NCBI GenBank assembly: GCA_902776645.1
Contig: CACYQT010000005.1
Location: 62,001 to 126,000 of the forward strand
Source of the DNA: an uncultured bacterium
GTDB taxonomy: Bacteria > Verrucomicrobiota > Lentisphaeria > Oligosphaerales > Oligosphaeraceae
Direction of reading: 5' to 3'
Length of the DNA: 64,000 nt
The notes below the pieces were generated by a model, which saw nothing but the letters and a program-made list of their open reading frames with translations, was not told the DNA's origin and made no database searches. Below, piece by piece: positions 1-7,186 of the stretch. A program made the translations under genes and the position numbers. Each line of letters begins with the position of its first letter. The first letter of the stretch is position 1.

Positions 1-2
1 AC

Positions 3-560
3 ACTCAAGAGACGAAAATTGAGATTTCGCTTGATTTGGACGGGCAGAAGGCTATTGAAATCAATAGCGGCATCCCGTTCTTCGACCACATGCTGAACGC
101 ATTTGCGAAGCATGGGGGCTTTGGCCTGCGTCTGCATTGCGACGGCGACCTGGAGATAGACGCCCACCACAGCATGGAGGACATAGGGCTCGCGCTTGGA
201 CAAGCGTTGCGCACAGCGCTTGGCGACAAGCGCGGGATAACTCGGTTCGGCCACTCGTATGTGCCGCTGGACGAGTCATTGGCGCGTACGGTGATCGATT
301 TGTCGGGGCGTCCGCATCTGTCATGGCGCGCCAACTTCCCCGAAGCCGAGGCGGGCGGCGTGAGCTGCCGCCTGTACCGCGAATTCTTCCAGGCGTTGGT
401 GAACACGGCGGGCATGACGCTGCATGTCGACCTTCTCGCCTGCGAGGAGTCCCACCATGGGCTGGAATCGATTTTCAAATCGTTCGGCCGCGCCTTGCGC
501 GTCGCGGTGACACGGACAGGCGGTTCGGACATCCCGTCGACGAAAGGTGTTCTGGAATAG
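3..560 (+). CDS. hisB: Imidazoleglycerol-phosphate dehydratase (5' end outside window)
   Basis: Cytoplasmic histidine-biosynthesis enzyme that dehydrates imidazole glycerol phosphate to imidazole acetol phosphate. The frame is already open at base 3 (TQETKIEISLDLDGQ), matching the usual N-terminal strand of the family, so the start codon lies upstream of the window. Both metal-binding histidine motifs are visible, DAHHSMEDIG and the later ESHHGLESIFKSFGRALR, as is the typical C-terminus IPSTKGVLE. It looks like the monofunctional form, because no phosphatase domain is fused in the visible part. Only about 14 bases separate its stop from the first thrS-like codon, and that junction is odd (see thrS). 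Confidence 0.95.
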   Translation, partial: TQETKIEISLDLDGQKAIEINSGIPFFDHMLNAFAKHGGFGLRLHCDGDLEIDAHHSMEDIGLALGQALRTALGDKRGITRFGHSYVPLDESLARTVIDLSGRPHLSWRANFPEAEAGGVSCRLYREFFQALVNTAGMTLHVDLLACEESHHGLESIFKSFGRALRVAVTRTGGSDIPSTKGVLE

Positions 561-595
561 GAAACGTATATTAGCGCCATAGCGCGGCGCATGTC

Positions 596-2278
596 ATGGC
601 GGCCGCGATACAGAAGCTTTATCCGGAGGCGAAGTTCGATATCGGCCCGAGCACGGAAGACGGCTTCTACTACGACGTCGATCTGCCGAAGCGTCTCGTT
701 CCTGAGGATCTGAAGGAAATCGAAAAGGTGATGAAGAAGATGCTCGGCCAACGGCTCCCGTTCACCCGCAAGGAAGTGAGCCGTGAAGAGGCGAAAGCTC
801 TGTTCGAAGCCAAAGGCCAGACGTTCAAGCTCTCCCGCCTGGAAGACATTCCTGAAGGCGAGACGGTCAGCCTGTACTACACGGGCGACGACTACGTCGA
901 TTTGTGCCGTGGCCCCCATGTGGAGCATACTGGCCAGATCGGTGCTGTCAAGCTGCTGTCTCTGGCGGGCTCCTATTTCCGCGGCAACGAGAAGAATCCG
1001 ATGCTGCAGCGCATCTACGGCACGGCGTTCGAGAGCAAGGAGGCCTTGCAGGAATATCTGACGCGCATCGAAGAAGCCAAGAAACGCGACCACCGCAAGA
1101 TCGGCGCTGAAATGGAGCTGTTCAGCACCCATGAGGAAATCGGCCCCGGCCTGGTCTGCTGGCATCCGATGGGCGCCCGCATCCGCCACGTCTTGGAGAC
1201 GTTCTGGAAAGAGGCCCATTACGAACATGGCTATGAACTGATGTACACGCCGCATGTCGGCCGCGCCTTGCTGTGGCAGACGTCCGGACATCTGGATTTC
1301 TATCGCGAAGGCATGTACGCCAACATGGAAATCGACGGCGATCCCTACTACGTGAAGCCGATGAACTGCCCGTTCCATATCATGATCTACAAGACGCGCC
1401 CGCGCTCCTACCGTGAACTGCCCGCCCGCTGGGCCGAGCTTGGCACGGTTTACCGCTATGAGAAGGCCGGCGTGCTGCACGGCTTGATGCGCGTCCGCGG
1501 CTTCACGCAGGACGATGCCCACATCATCTGCACGCCTGAACAGATCGAAGACGAAATCCGCGAAGTCCTCCGCTTCAGCATGTATATGTGGAAGTGCTTC
1601 GGATTCAAGGATGTGAAGGCTTATTTGGCGACGCGCCCCGCGAAAGCCGTCGGCGACGACAACATGTGGGCGCAGGCCATGCACTCCCTTGAGAACGCCG
1701 TCAAGGCGGAAGGCGTCGATTGCGAAGTGGATGAAGGCGGCGGCGCCTTCTACGGCCCGAAGATCGACCTGAAGATCAAAGACGCTCTTGGCCGTGAATG
1801 GCAGACCAGTACCATCCAGTTCGACTTCAACCTGCCCGAACGCTTCGACATGACGTATGTCGGCGCGGATGGCCAGAAGCACCGCCCCTACATGGTCCAC
1901 CGTGCGTTGCTCGGTTCGCTGGAGCGTTTCTTCGGCATTCTGATCGAGCATTATGCTGGCAAGTTCCCGCTCTGGCTGGCGCCCGAACAGGTCCGCATCC
2001 TGCCGATCAGCGAGAAGTTCACGGACTACGCCCGCGACTTGGAGGCGAAACTGCACGCGAAGCATATCCGCTGCTCTGTCGACGTGGAAGCGGATCCCAT
2101 CGGCGGCAAGATCCGCCGTGGCCGTGACATGCGCATCCCGTACCTGCTGGTCGTCGGCGAACGTGAAGCGGCCGCCGGCGAAGTCGCCGTCCGTAGCCGT
2201 GACAAGGGCGAAGAGGGCGCCATGAAGTTCGAGGACGTTCTGGCCCGTCTGGAAAAGGAAATCGAAGAGAAACTGTAA
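596..2278 (+). CDS. thrS: Threonyl-tRNA synthetase lacking its N-terminal domain
   Basis: Charges tRNA-Thr. The catalytic core is complete: motif 2 with HGLMRVRGFTQDDAHI, zinc ligands in KPMNCPFH, in DDAHI and in YMVHRALLGS, motif 3, and an anticodon-binding domain from about residue 460. The CRGPH half of the editing site is present. The protein is 560 residues, against about 640 for the family, because the TGS domain is missing. Thr-RS-like coding (RHSAAHVMA) actually begins at base 575, directly after an in-frame TAG at 572-574, and the first usable start is ATG 596. That start has no Shine-Dalgarno sequence and leaves out the two editing-site histidines of the HxxxH motif. Either the 5' end was deleted against hisB or the assembly is wrong here. 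thrS-infC-rpmI-rplT is a classical gene order. Confidence 0.9.
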   Translation: MAAAIQKLYPEAKFDIGPSTEDGFYYDVDLPKRLVPEDLKEIEKVMKKMLGQRLPFTRKEVSREEAKALFEAKGQTFKLSRLEDIPEGETVSLYYTGDDYVDLCRGPHVEHTGQIGAVKLLSLAGSYFRGNEKNPMLQRIYGTAFESKEALQEYLTRIEEAKKRDHRKIGAEMELFSTHEEIGPGLVCWHPMGARIRHVLETFWKEAHYEHGYELMYTPHVGRALLWQTSGHLDFYREGMYANMEIDGDPYYVKPMNCPFHIMIYKTRPRSYRELPARWAELGTVYRYEKAGVLHGLMRVRGFTQDDAHIICTPEQIEDEIREVLRFSMYMWKCFGFKDVKAYLATRPAKAVGDDNMWAQAMHSLENAVKAEGVDCEVDEGGGAFYGPKIDLKIKDALGREWQTSTIQFDFNLPERFDMTYVGADGQKHRPYMVHRALLGSLERFFGILIEHYAGKFPLWLAPEQVRILPISEKFTDYARDLEAKLHAKHIRCSVDVEADPIGGKIRRGRDMRIPYLLVVGEREAAAGEVAVRSRDKGEEGAMKFEDVLARLEKEIEEKL

Positions 2279-2289
2279 GGATTGCCAAG

Positions 2290-2323
2290 TCGGCGCCATG
2301 GCCTGCGAAGGCGATGGCGCCGA
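2290..2323 (+). other. Stem-loop after thrS
   Basis: Ten-base perfect arms (TCGGCGCCAT and ATGGCGCCGA) around a 14-base loop, in the 196-base gap between thrS and infC. No T-run follows, so it is not a classical intrinsic terminator. It may stabilise the thrS 3' end or act in infC leader control. The rest of the gap (2324-2460) holds no convincing promoter; a weak TTGCAA with a TAAATT about 16 bases later (2363-2390) is the best candidate. Confidence 0.5.
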
Positions 2324-2460
2324 TGAAAGTCCAAAAATCCGCTTGAACCTTATGTCTAGCGGGTTGCAAAAGCGAAGAACGTGTGTAAATTTATGTTTGT
2401 GTCTCTGTGAAACACGGCTAGGAAGTCTGTTGATACAGGGAAAGAAGAGGCAATTAGCAT

Positions 2461-2477
2461 AGGAGGATACCGCTATC
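2461..2477 (+). promoter_or_regulatory. Shine-Dalgarno and ATC start codon of infC
   Basis: AGGAGG at 2461-2466 lies 8 bases before ATC at 2475. An in-frame TAG at 2460-2462 closes the frame upstream, and there is no in-frame ATG, GTG or TTG between it and GTG 2523, which would begin inside the conserved VRLL..EQLG strand. The strong ribosome-binding site therefore points to the rare ATC start. E. coli infC uses AUU so that IF3 limits its own translation; the same control is inferred here. Confidence 0.75.
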
Positions 2478-3044
2478 GCACGCCAGTTAAAAAGTGGAGA
2501 CCGTTTTTTCCGTGGAAAGACGGTGCGTCTGTTGTCCGAAACGAACGAGCAGCTGGGCTTGATGAGCTTTGAGGACGCCTTGAACCGCGCCTCCGCCCTT
2601 GGCCTGGATCTGGTGGAGATGGCCTCTAAGGTCGAGCCGCCGGTCTGCAAGATCATGGACTTCGGGAAGTATTTGTATCAGGAGAGCCGCCGCCAGCGCG
2701 AAGCGAAGAAGAAACAAGTGCAGGCGAAGGTCAAAGAGGTAAAGCTTCATCCGAACATTGACGAGAACGACTTGTCAATAAAAATCAAGCACGGAATTGA
2801 ATTTCTGGAAAAAGGTGATAAAGTAAAGATAATTGTCGCTTTCCGTGGCCGTGAAATGGCCCATACGGAAATCGGCGACGAGCTGATGAAGCGAGTCCTG
2901 GAAGCAATGGCGGAGCGCGGAGCGATCGATGCACCGCCGAAACTGATGGGGCGCAACATCACCGCGGTTCTGGCTCCCAAGAGCCAGGGCAAATCAAGCG
3001 GAGGCGCACCCAAAGGAGCTTCTCCCGCAAACGCGGAAGAGTAG
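2475..3044 (+). CDS. infC: Translation initiation factor IF-3
   Basis: IF3 binds the 30S subunit, checks the start codon and initiator tRNA and prevents premature 50S joining. The N-terminal domain contains VRLLSETNEQLG and LDLVEMASKVEPPVCKIMDFGKY, followed by the lysine-rich linker and the C-terminal domain ending near LMGRNITAVLAPK. Starting at ATC 2475 gives ARQLKSGDRFFRGKTVRLL, which aligns with the RINxxIRxxEVRLI start of other IF3 proteins; starting at GTG 2523 would cut into that region. The protein has 189 residues, including a short Ser/Gly/Ala-rich tail of about 18 residues. A terminator-like hairpin follows about 35 bases downstream, so rpmI and rplT may be expressed separately or by readthrough. 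Confidence 0.93.
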   Translation: MARQLKSGDRFFRGKTVRLLSETNEQLGLMSFEDALNRASALGLDLVEMASKVEPPVCKIMDFGKYLYQESRRQREAKKKQVQAKVKEVKLHPNIDENDLSIKIKHGIEFLEKGDKVKIIVAFRGREMAHTEIGDELMKRVLEAMAERGAIDAPPKLMGRNITAVLAPKSQGKSSGGAPKGASPANAEE

Positions 3045-3078
3045 GCTTCGGACTGCCGGGCTTGAAATGGATGATGAA

Positions 3079-3107
3079 GGGACAGCAACGACAGGCTGTT
3101 CCTTTTT
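3079..3107 (+). terminator. Intrinsic terminator or attenuator between infC and rpmI
   Basis: Arms GGGACAGC and GCTGTTCC (8 pairs, one G-U) around an 8-base loop, followed directly by TTTTT. It would end infC transcripts or reduce readthrough into rpmI-rplT. Confidence 0.65.
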
Positions 3108-3222
3108 ATATTGCTATTGTTAACGATGGCAGAAGAAGGTTTTTAAAGCCTAGGACATAGGCGTAGGCGCGTGAGGGGTGCCGAAGAAACCCCCTGAGAA
3201 AGTAATCGTAAGGACTGACACC
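3108..3222 (+). promoter_or_regulatory. Leader of rpmI-rplT
   Basis: A weak promoter-like TTGTTA (3117-3122), with TTTTAA 18 bases later, sits just after the terminator. A short stem-loop, AGGGGT with ACCCCCT (3174-3195), lies about 28 bases before the rpmI start. In many bacteria the rpmI-rplT leader is bound by L20 for feedback control; that role is only inferred here and no known leader family was matched. Confidence 0.3.
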
Positions 3223-3423
3223 ATGCCGAAGATGAAGACCAGAAAGTCGGCCGCAAAGCGGTTCAAGCAGACAGGAACTGGTAAGTTCCGTCACAACCAT
3301 GCTTACGGACGGCACATTTTGACGAAGAAGAGCTCGAAACGCAAACGCCGCCTGGGCAAGGACGCCGCCGTGAAGGCCAGCGAAATGAGCCGCTTGAAGG
3401 CTTCCCTGCCGTACGGTCTGTAA
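3223..3423 (+). CDS. rpmI: 50S ribosomal protein L35
   Basis: A 66-residue basic protein beginning MPKMKTRKSAAKRF and containing RHNHAYGRHILTKKSSKRKRRL, the conserved L35 signature. ATG 3223 is chosen over an earlier in-frame start because it gives the normal L35 N-terminus, and AAGGA lies 8 bases upstream. It is followed by rplT after 117 bases, as usual. Confidence 0.97.
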   Translation: MPKMKTRKSAAKRFKQTGTGKFRHNHAYGRHILTKKSSKRKRRLGKDAAVKASEMSRLKASLPYGL

Positions 3424-3540
3424 TAGCCGCCCAGCTTGGCTGGGGAAAGGCAGAAGTTCATTCGTCAAATTATTCACCCTTTATAAAGCACGGTCGTTTA
3501 GTCCGTTGACGTTACTAACCGGCCGAGGAGAAACAGAAAG

Positions 3541-3894
3541 ATGTCAAGAAGTACTTTAGCTGTTGCGTCGCGTAAGCGCCGCAAAAGAGTTTTGCGCATG
3601 GCCCGCGGCTTCCGCGGCAACCGCAGCAAGCTTATCCGTATGGCTTATGGCGCGACAGATCGCGCAATGGCCAACATGTACAAGGGCCGCAAGCAGAAGA
3701 AGCGCGTCTATCGCCGCCTCTGGACTGTCCGCATCAATGCGGCATGCCGTGCCTTGGATTTCAAATACAGCTGGCTGATCGACGGTCTGACCAAGAGCGG
3801 CATTGAAATCAACCGCAAGTGGTTGTCCGATTTGGCGATTACGGATCCCGAAGCCTTCAAGAAACTGGTCGAGAAGGCGAGAGCCGCCCGCTGA
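3541..3894 (+). CDS. rplT: 50S ribosomal protein L20
   Basis: A 117-residue protein that binds 23S rRNA early in 50S assembly. It shows the basic N-terminus with RKRRKRVLRMARGFRGNRSK, then YKGRKQKKRVYRRLWTVRINAA and the C-terminal globular part ending AFKKLVEKARAA. GAGGAG precedes the ATG. It is the last gene of the thrS-infC-rpmI-rplT group, and an intrinsic terminator starts 23 bases after its stop. In E. coli and Bacillus L20 represses its own operon. Confidence 0.97.
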   Translation: MSRSTLAVASRKRRKRVLRMARGFRGNRSKLIRMAYGATDRAMANMYKGRKQKKRVYRRLWTVRINAACRALDFKYSWLIDGLTKSGIEINRKWLSDLAITDPEAFKKLVEKARAAR

Positions 3895-3916
3895 ATATCC
3901 TGAAAAGGGACTTAGG

Positions 3917-3958
3917 AAAGACGCGTCAAGGAAAGATATTCCACGGCGCGTCTTTTTT
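3917..3958 (+). terminator. Intrinsic terminator after rplT
   Basis: Perfect 9-base arms AAAGACGCG (3917-3925) and CGCGTCTTT (3947-3955) followed by a run of T to 3958. It closes the thrS-rplT group. Confidence 0.8.
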
Positions 3959-4002
3959 GTTTCTGCTTGGGCAGATGGTGAAGGCGTCGGCAACGGAACA
4001 AA

Positions 4003-4031
4003 AAAACGCCGGTCGAAACGACCGGCGTTTT
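4003..4031 (-). terminator. Terminator of tRNA-Glu
   Basis: Perfect 13-base arms (AAAACGCCGGTCG and its complement) around a 3-base loop. The A-run on the left reads as a T-run on the - strand, directly after the tRNA-Glu 3' end. The hairpin is symmetrical and could also stop + strand readthrough. Confidence 0.85.
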
Positions 4032-4037
4032 ATGAAA

Positions 4038-4112
4038 TGGCATCTCCAACGGGAGTTGAACCCATGTTACCAGGATGAAAACCTGATGTCCTAACCACTA
4101 GACGATGGAGAC
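4038..4112 (-). tRNA. tRNA-Glu (anticodon TTC)
   Basis: Read on the - strand this gives a full cloverleaf. The acceptor arms GTCTCCA and TGGAGAT pair, with G as discriminator and an encoded CCA. The anticodon arm TCAGG/CCTGG carries loop TTTTCAT, so the anticodon is TTC. The T-arm contains GGTTCAACTCC. It lies alone between rplT and the pseudokinase gene, with its own promoter and terminator. Confidence 0.95.
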
Positions 4113-4132
4113 TTGATGTTGTCAACGTCTTT

Positions 4133-4160
4133 AAGATACACCAAAATTGGGATTATGCAA
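4133..4160 (-). promoter_or_regulatory. Probable promoter of tRNA-Glu
   Basis: On the - strand TTGCAT (4155-4160) is followed after 16 bases by TATCTT (4133-4138), about 20 bases before the tRNA 5' end. The match to sigma70-type boxes is moderate and the position fits. Confidence 0.45.
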
Positions 4161-4189
4161 ATCATTTTTGTAAAAAAATGGAGATTTTT

Positions 4190-5965
4190 ATGCCGGAGCA
4201 GGAAAAAACAAAGATGAAAATTCAATGCCCATCCTGCTCTTCCAAGCTTGATGTGACTGATTTAAAGCCATTTACGGTGTTTTCATGTCCGCAATGCGGA
4301 AGTGCGGTGACGGTTCCCATGCGATTCCAGGCATATGTTCTGGAGGAGTATTTGGAGTCAAATGGTGGCATCCATCGTTACCGCGCCTTGGACGAAAAAC
4401 TGGATCGGGAGGTCTGCGTCGTGATTTGCGAGGCTTCGGAAACCCATCCATGGGAGCAATTGGAGCGGTATCTGGATTTGGTGCGAAAAGTCGCGTCCGT
4501 GTCCCATCCGGGCATGGCGACTGTGTATTCCTGCGGACGGTACGAGGCTGGCGTTTACGTCGCTTCCCAATTGCTTTTGAAGCCCGTGCGGGACAACGTT
4601 CTCGCCGATCGCCTGGATTGGCGGGAGGCGAAGCCGTTGCTTTTGTCGTTGGCGGAGGCATTGCAGAAAGCCGCGGAGGCGGGAGTCCCCCATGGCTCAT
4701 TGAATGGAAATTCATTCCGAAGGGACGCGGCGGGTGTTCCGAAGGTGTGCGATTTCGGCGAGGGCGTCTTGTTGACGGGGCGGTTGGCGGATGAGCCGTA
4801 TGCGGCGCCTGAACGCAAGGCGGGTGGCGAATGCTCCGTCGCAAGTGATTTGTACAGTTTTGGTGTCTGGGCCTTGGGGCTTTTGACTGGATGTTCTCCG
4901 CACGATGCAGCAAGCGGCGTCATGCTCGAAGACGCCGATCCTGCTGATGCCCCGTTCGGAACGGACATGGGTTTGACGGATATCCCGTTCGGCGTGCTCA
5001 TGGTTTTACGGCAAATGGCTTCGGCTTCAGTCTTCCAGCGTCCAAACGGCTACCTTCCTTTGATTGCGGAACTGTCTGGAAAAGGGCAGGTCGCCATGGT
5101 GAAAAACAGGAGAAAAGCTGCTGGATTTACAGCGCGTGAACCAGCCGCTGAAAACAAAGGCGGCGGCATGGCCTCCGCCATGGTATTTTGTCTGGTGGCG
5201 CTTCTTTTGGGAGGCGTCGGCGGCTGGGCCTTCTGGAAATGGCGAGACGGTGCGCGACAAGGCGGCATGGACAAGCATGATCCAACAGTGGAAGGACTGG
5301 CGGCGACCGTGGAAAAAACGTCACCTGCCGATGACGATGTCGGCGCGGAGGAGGAAACGGAGGAACAAGACTTGTCGGAGGAGGCGAGATTCGCTCGCTT
5401 GCCGTCGGAATTCAGACGGCTTCGTCCAAGACCGGAGAATCTGAAGTTTGACGAAGGAAGCATGCGCGAGTATTTAGGCAAACTGCCGCCGGAATATGTC
5501 GCGGCGGAAACAGAACGAGCCAGAAGATTGATGGGATTGAGGGATTATCTTTTTGCATCTTTGCGGTTGCCGTATCGTCCTCCGAAGAATGAAGGCCTCC
5601 GACTGCGTGACGGCAGTGTGCTGCGTGGCTTCATCCCGATGGGGACGGAAGAGCAGGGCTTGGTTGTACGGCCATTCGACGATGCGCGACAGAGTCTCCC
5701 TGTGACGAAGCTTGAAATGGAGGATCTGGCATGGGAGGAAATCTGGAGCATGCTTGACTACTATGGCAAGATGCGCGAGGACATGGGGGATGCGCAGGCC
5801 CGTTCAAGCGTGTTTGAGCATTATCTGGCGGGCGCCGTGGCCTGTGACTGGTACGGCTATCGGAAAGATGCCGCTGTCTTTATACAGAAGGCGTTGAAAA
5901 TAGATCCTGAAGGTAAGTCAAGCATTGAAAGGCTCGGCTTTGATCCCAAGAAAACCAGAAGATAA
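4190..5965 (+). CDS. Membrane-anchored protein-kinase-like protein (pseudokinase) with zinc ribbon
   Basis: About 591 residues. A zinc ribbon with cysteines at 13, 16, 33 and 36 opens the protein, followed by a protein-kinase fold. DFGEG near residue 188 and YAAPE near 205 are clear, but the catalytic loop reads HGSLNGNSF (His168) with no aspartate after it, and the VAIK lysine appears lost (VCVVIC). It therefore probably binds ligands or partners rather than phosphorylating. A single membrane segment (about residues 325-348) is followed by an acidic linker and a C-terminal domain I do not recognise. Start 4190 is preferred over ATG 4178 because GGAG lies 6 bases before it. ispG follows 6 bases after its stop, so the two are probably co-transcribed. 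Confidence 0.8.
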   Translation: MPEQEKTKMKIQCPSCSSKLDVTDLKPFTVFSCPQCGSAVTVPMRFQAYVLEEYLESNGGIHRYRALDEKLDREVCVVICEASETHPWEQLERYLDLVRKVASVSHPGMATVYSCGRYEAGVYVASQLLLKPVRDNVLADRLDWREAKPLLLSLAEALQKAAEAGVPHGSLNGNSFRRDAAGVPKVCDFGEGVLLTGRLADEPYAAPERKAGGECSVASDLYSFGVWALGLLTGCSPHDAASGVMLEDADPADAPFGTDMGLTDIPFGVLMVLRQMASASVFQRPNGYLPLIAELSGKGQVAMVKNRRKAAGFTAREPAAENKGGGMASAMVFCLVALLLGGVGGWAFWKWRDGARQGGMDKHDPTVEGLAATVEKTSPADDDVGAEEETEEQDLSEEARFARLPSEFRRLRPRPENLKFDEGSMREYLGKLPPEYVAAETERARRLMGLRDYLFASLRLPYRPPKNEGLRLRDGSVLRGFIPMGTEEQGLVVRPFDDARQSLPVTKLEMEDLAWEEIWSMLDYYGKMREDMGDAQARSSVFEHYLAGAVACDWYGYRKDAAVFIQKALKIDPEGKSSIERLGFDPKKTRR

Positions 5966-5971
5966 GGAACA

Positions 5972-7036
5972 ATGAGAAAGACAAGACAAATCATGCTGGG
6001 CGGAGTGCCCATTGGCGGTGGCGCCCCAGTCTCGATCCAGACAATGACGAATACCCATCTGGATGATCTGGAAGGCACATTGGCGCAAATAGAAAGAGTC
6101 CGTCGGCTTGGATGCGACATTATCCGTGTCGCCGTGCCAACGGTCGGCAGTCTGGAGAATTTCGGCGAAGTCTGCCGCCGCAGCCCTCTGCCTGTCGTGG
6201 CGGATATTCATTTCGACCACAATCTGGCTCTCGGCGCCTTGGAGCGCGGTGCGGCTGGCGTACGGGTAAATCCAGGCAACATGCGGAATCTCGATTATGT
6301 ACGGGAAGTGGCGCGTGCGGCGGCGAAACTGGATCGTGTCGTGCGAATCGGCGTCAATGGCGGCAGTCTGGATCCTGATGTGGAAAAGGAATATGGACGG
6401 ACGCCGGAAGGGCTTGTCGCAAGTGCTCTCAAGTATGTCGACCTCTTCGAGGCGGAGGGATGCCATGCCTTGAAAGTCAGCCTGAAGTCGTCTTCTGTCC
6501 TGACGACAGTCGCCGCCTGCCGCCAGTTCGCGGAAAAGAGCGACGTGCCGTTGCATCTGGGGGTGACGGAGGCGGGCGTCCCGTCTCGCGGCGTCATCAA
6601 GTCGGCGGTCGGCATCGGCGCGTTGCTTCTGGACGGAATCGGCGAGACGATCCGCGTCAGTCTGACATGCGAACCGGAAGCGGAAGTCCGCGCGGCCAGG
6701 GGGATATTGGAGAGCTGCGGTCTTTTGGAGGACGGGCCCGAAATCGTCTCCTGCCCGACCTGCGGGCGGACGAAGATCAATCTTGTTCCGATGGCGGAGG
6801 CGGTGGAGCGGGAAGTGGAACGGCTTCGCGCCGAAGGCCGTGTCATCAACTTGAAGAAAGTGGCGGTCATGGGGTGCGAAGTGAACGGGCCGGGCGAGGC
6901 GCGTGACGCTGACGTCGGCATCGCCGGCGGCAACGGCCGCGGCATCCTGTTCAAGCATGGCGAGAAAGTGATGACATTGCCCGAGGCTGATTTGCTGGAG
7001 GCCCTGCTTCAGGAGATCCGGAAGGCATCCGTTTGA
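5972..7036 (+). CDS. ispG: 4-hydroxy-3-methylbut-2-enyl diphosphate synthase (IspG/GcpE)
   Basis: Penultimate enzyme of the MEP isoprenoid pathway, a 4Fe-4S protein that reduces MEcPP to HMBPP in the cytoplasm. The N-terminal TIM barrel shows SIQTMTNTHLDDLEGTLAQI, VADIHFDHNLAL and GVRVNPGNM. The cluster ligands are Cys261 and Cys264 in SCPTCGRTKINL and Cys302 in MGCEVNGPGEARDADVGIAG, with the adjacent conserved glutamates. The 354 residues fit the short bacterial type without the large insert domain. AAGGAA overlaps the stop of the pseudokinase gene, suggesting translational coupling. Confidence 0.97.
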   Translation: MRKTRQIMLGGVPIGGGAPVSIQTMTNTHLDDLEGTLAQIERVRRLGCDIIRVAVPTVGSLENFGEVCRRSPLPVVADIHFDHNLALGALERGAAGVRVNPGNMRNLDYVREVARAAAKLDRVVRIGVNGGSLDPDVEKEYGRTPEGLVASALKYVDLFEAEGCHALKVSLKSSSVLTTVAACRQFAEKSDVPLHLGVTEAGVPSRGVIKSAVGIGALLLDGIGETIRVSLTCEPEAEVRAARGILESCGLLEDGPEIVSCPTCGRTKINLVPMAEAVEREVERLRAEGRVINLKKVAVMGCEVNGPGEARDADVGIAGGNGRGILFKHGEKVMTLPEADLLEALLQEIRKASV

Positions 7037-7066
7037 TGGACGTCAACGAAAAATCGTGACAAAATC

Positions 7067-7090
7067 ATGCTTTTGAACGACCAAAAGCAT
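7067..7090 (+). other. Stem-loop between ispG and the rpsA promoter
   Basis: Perfect 9-base arms ATGCTTTTG and CAAAAGCAT with a 6-base loop, ending one base before the TTGACA box of the rpsA promoter. It is AT-rich with no long T-run, so termination of ispG here would be weak. Confidence 0.4.
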
Positions 7091-7118
7091 TTGACAGCGA
7101 TGTTCAAACCATTATATT
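7091..7118 (+). promoter_or_regulatory. Promoter of rpsA
   Basis: Consensus TTGACA (7091-7096), 16-base spacer, TATATT (7113-7118). The predicted start near 7125 leaves a leader of about 60 bases, T-rich at first, before the rpsA ATG. Confidence 0.8.
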
Positions 7119-7186
7119 AAAGTCCTTTTATCATTTTTTTTAGTCGTTTCGTATCCAAACGTATCAACCCAATCAACCAAAACAAC

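Noticed and set aside
561-595. T-box leader for thrS
   Set aside because: Only 35 bases separate hisB from the thrS start; there is no room for a T-box.
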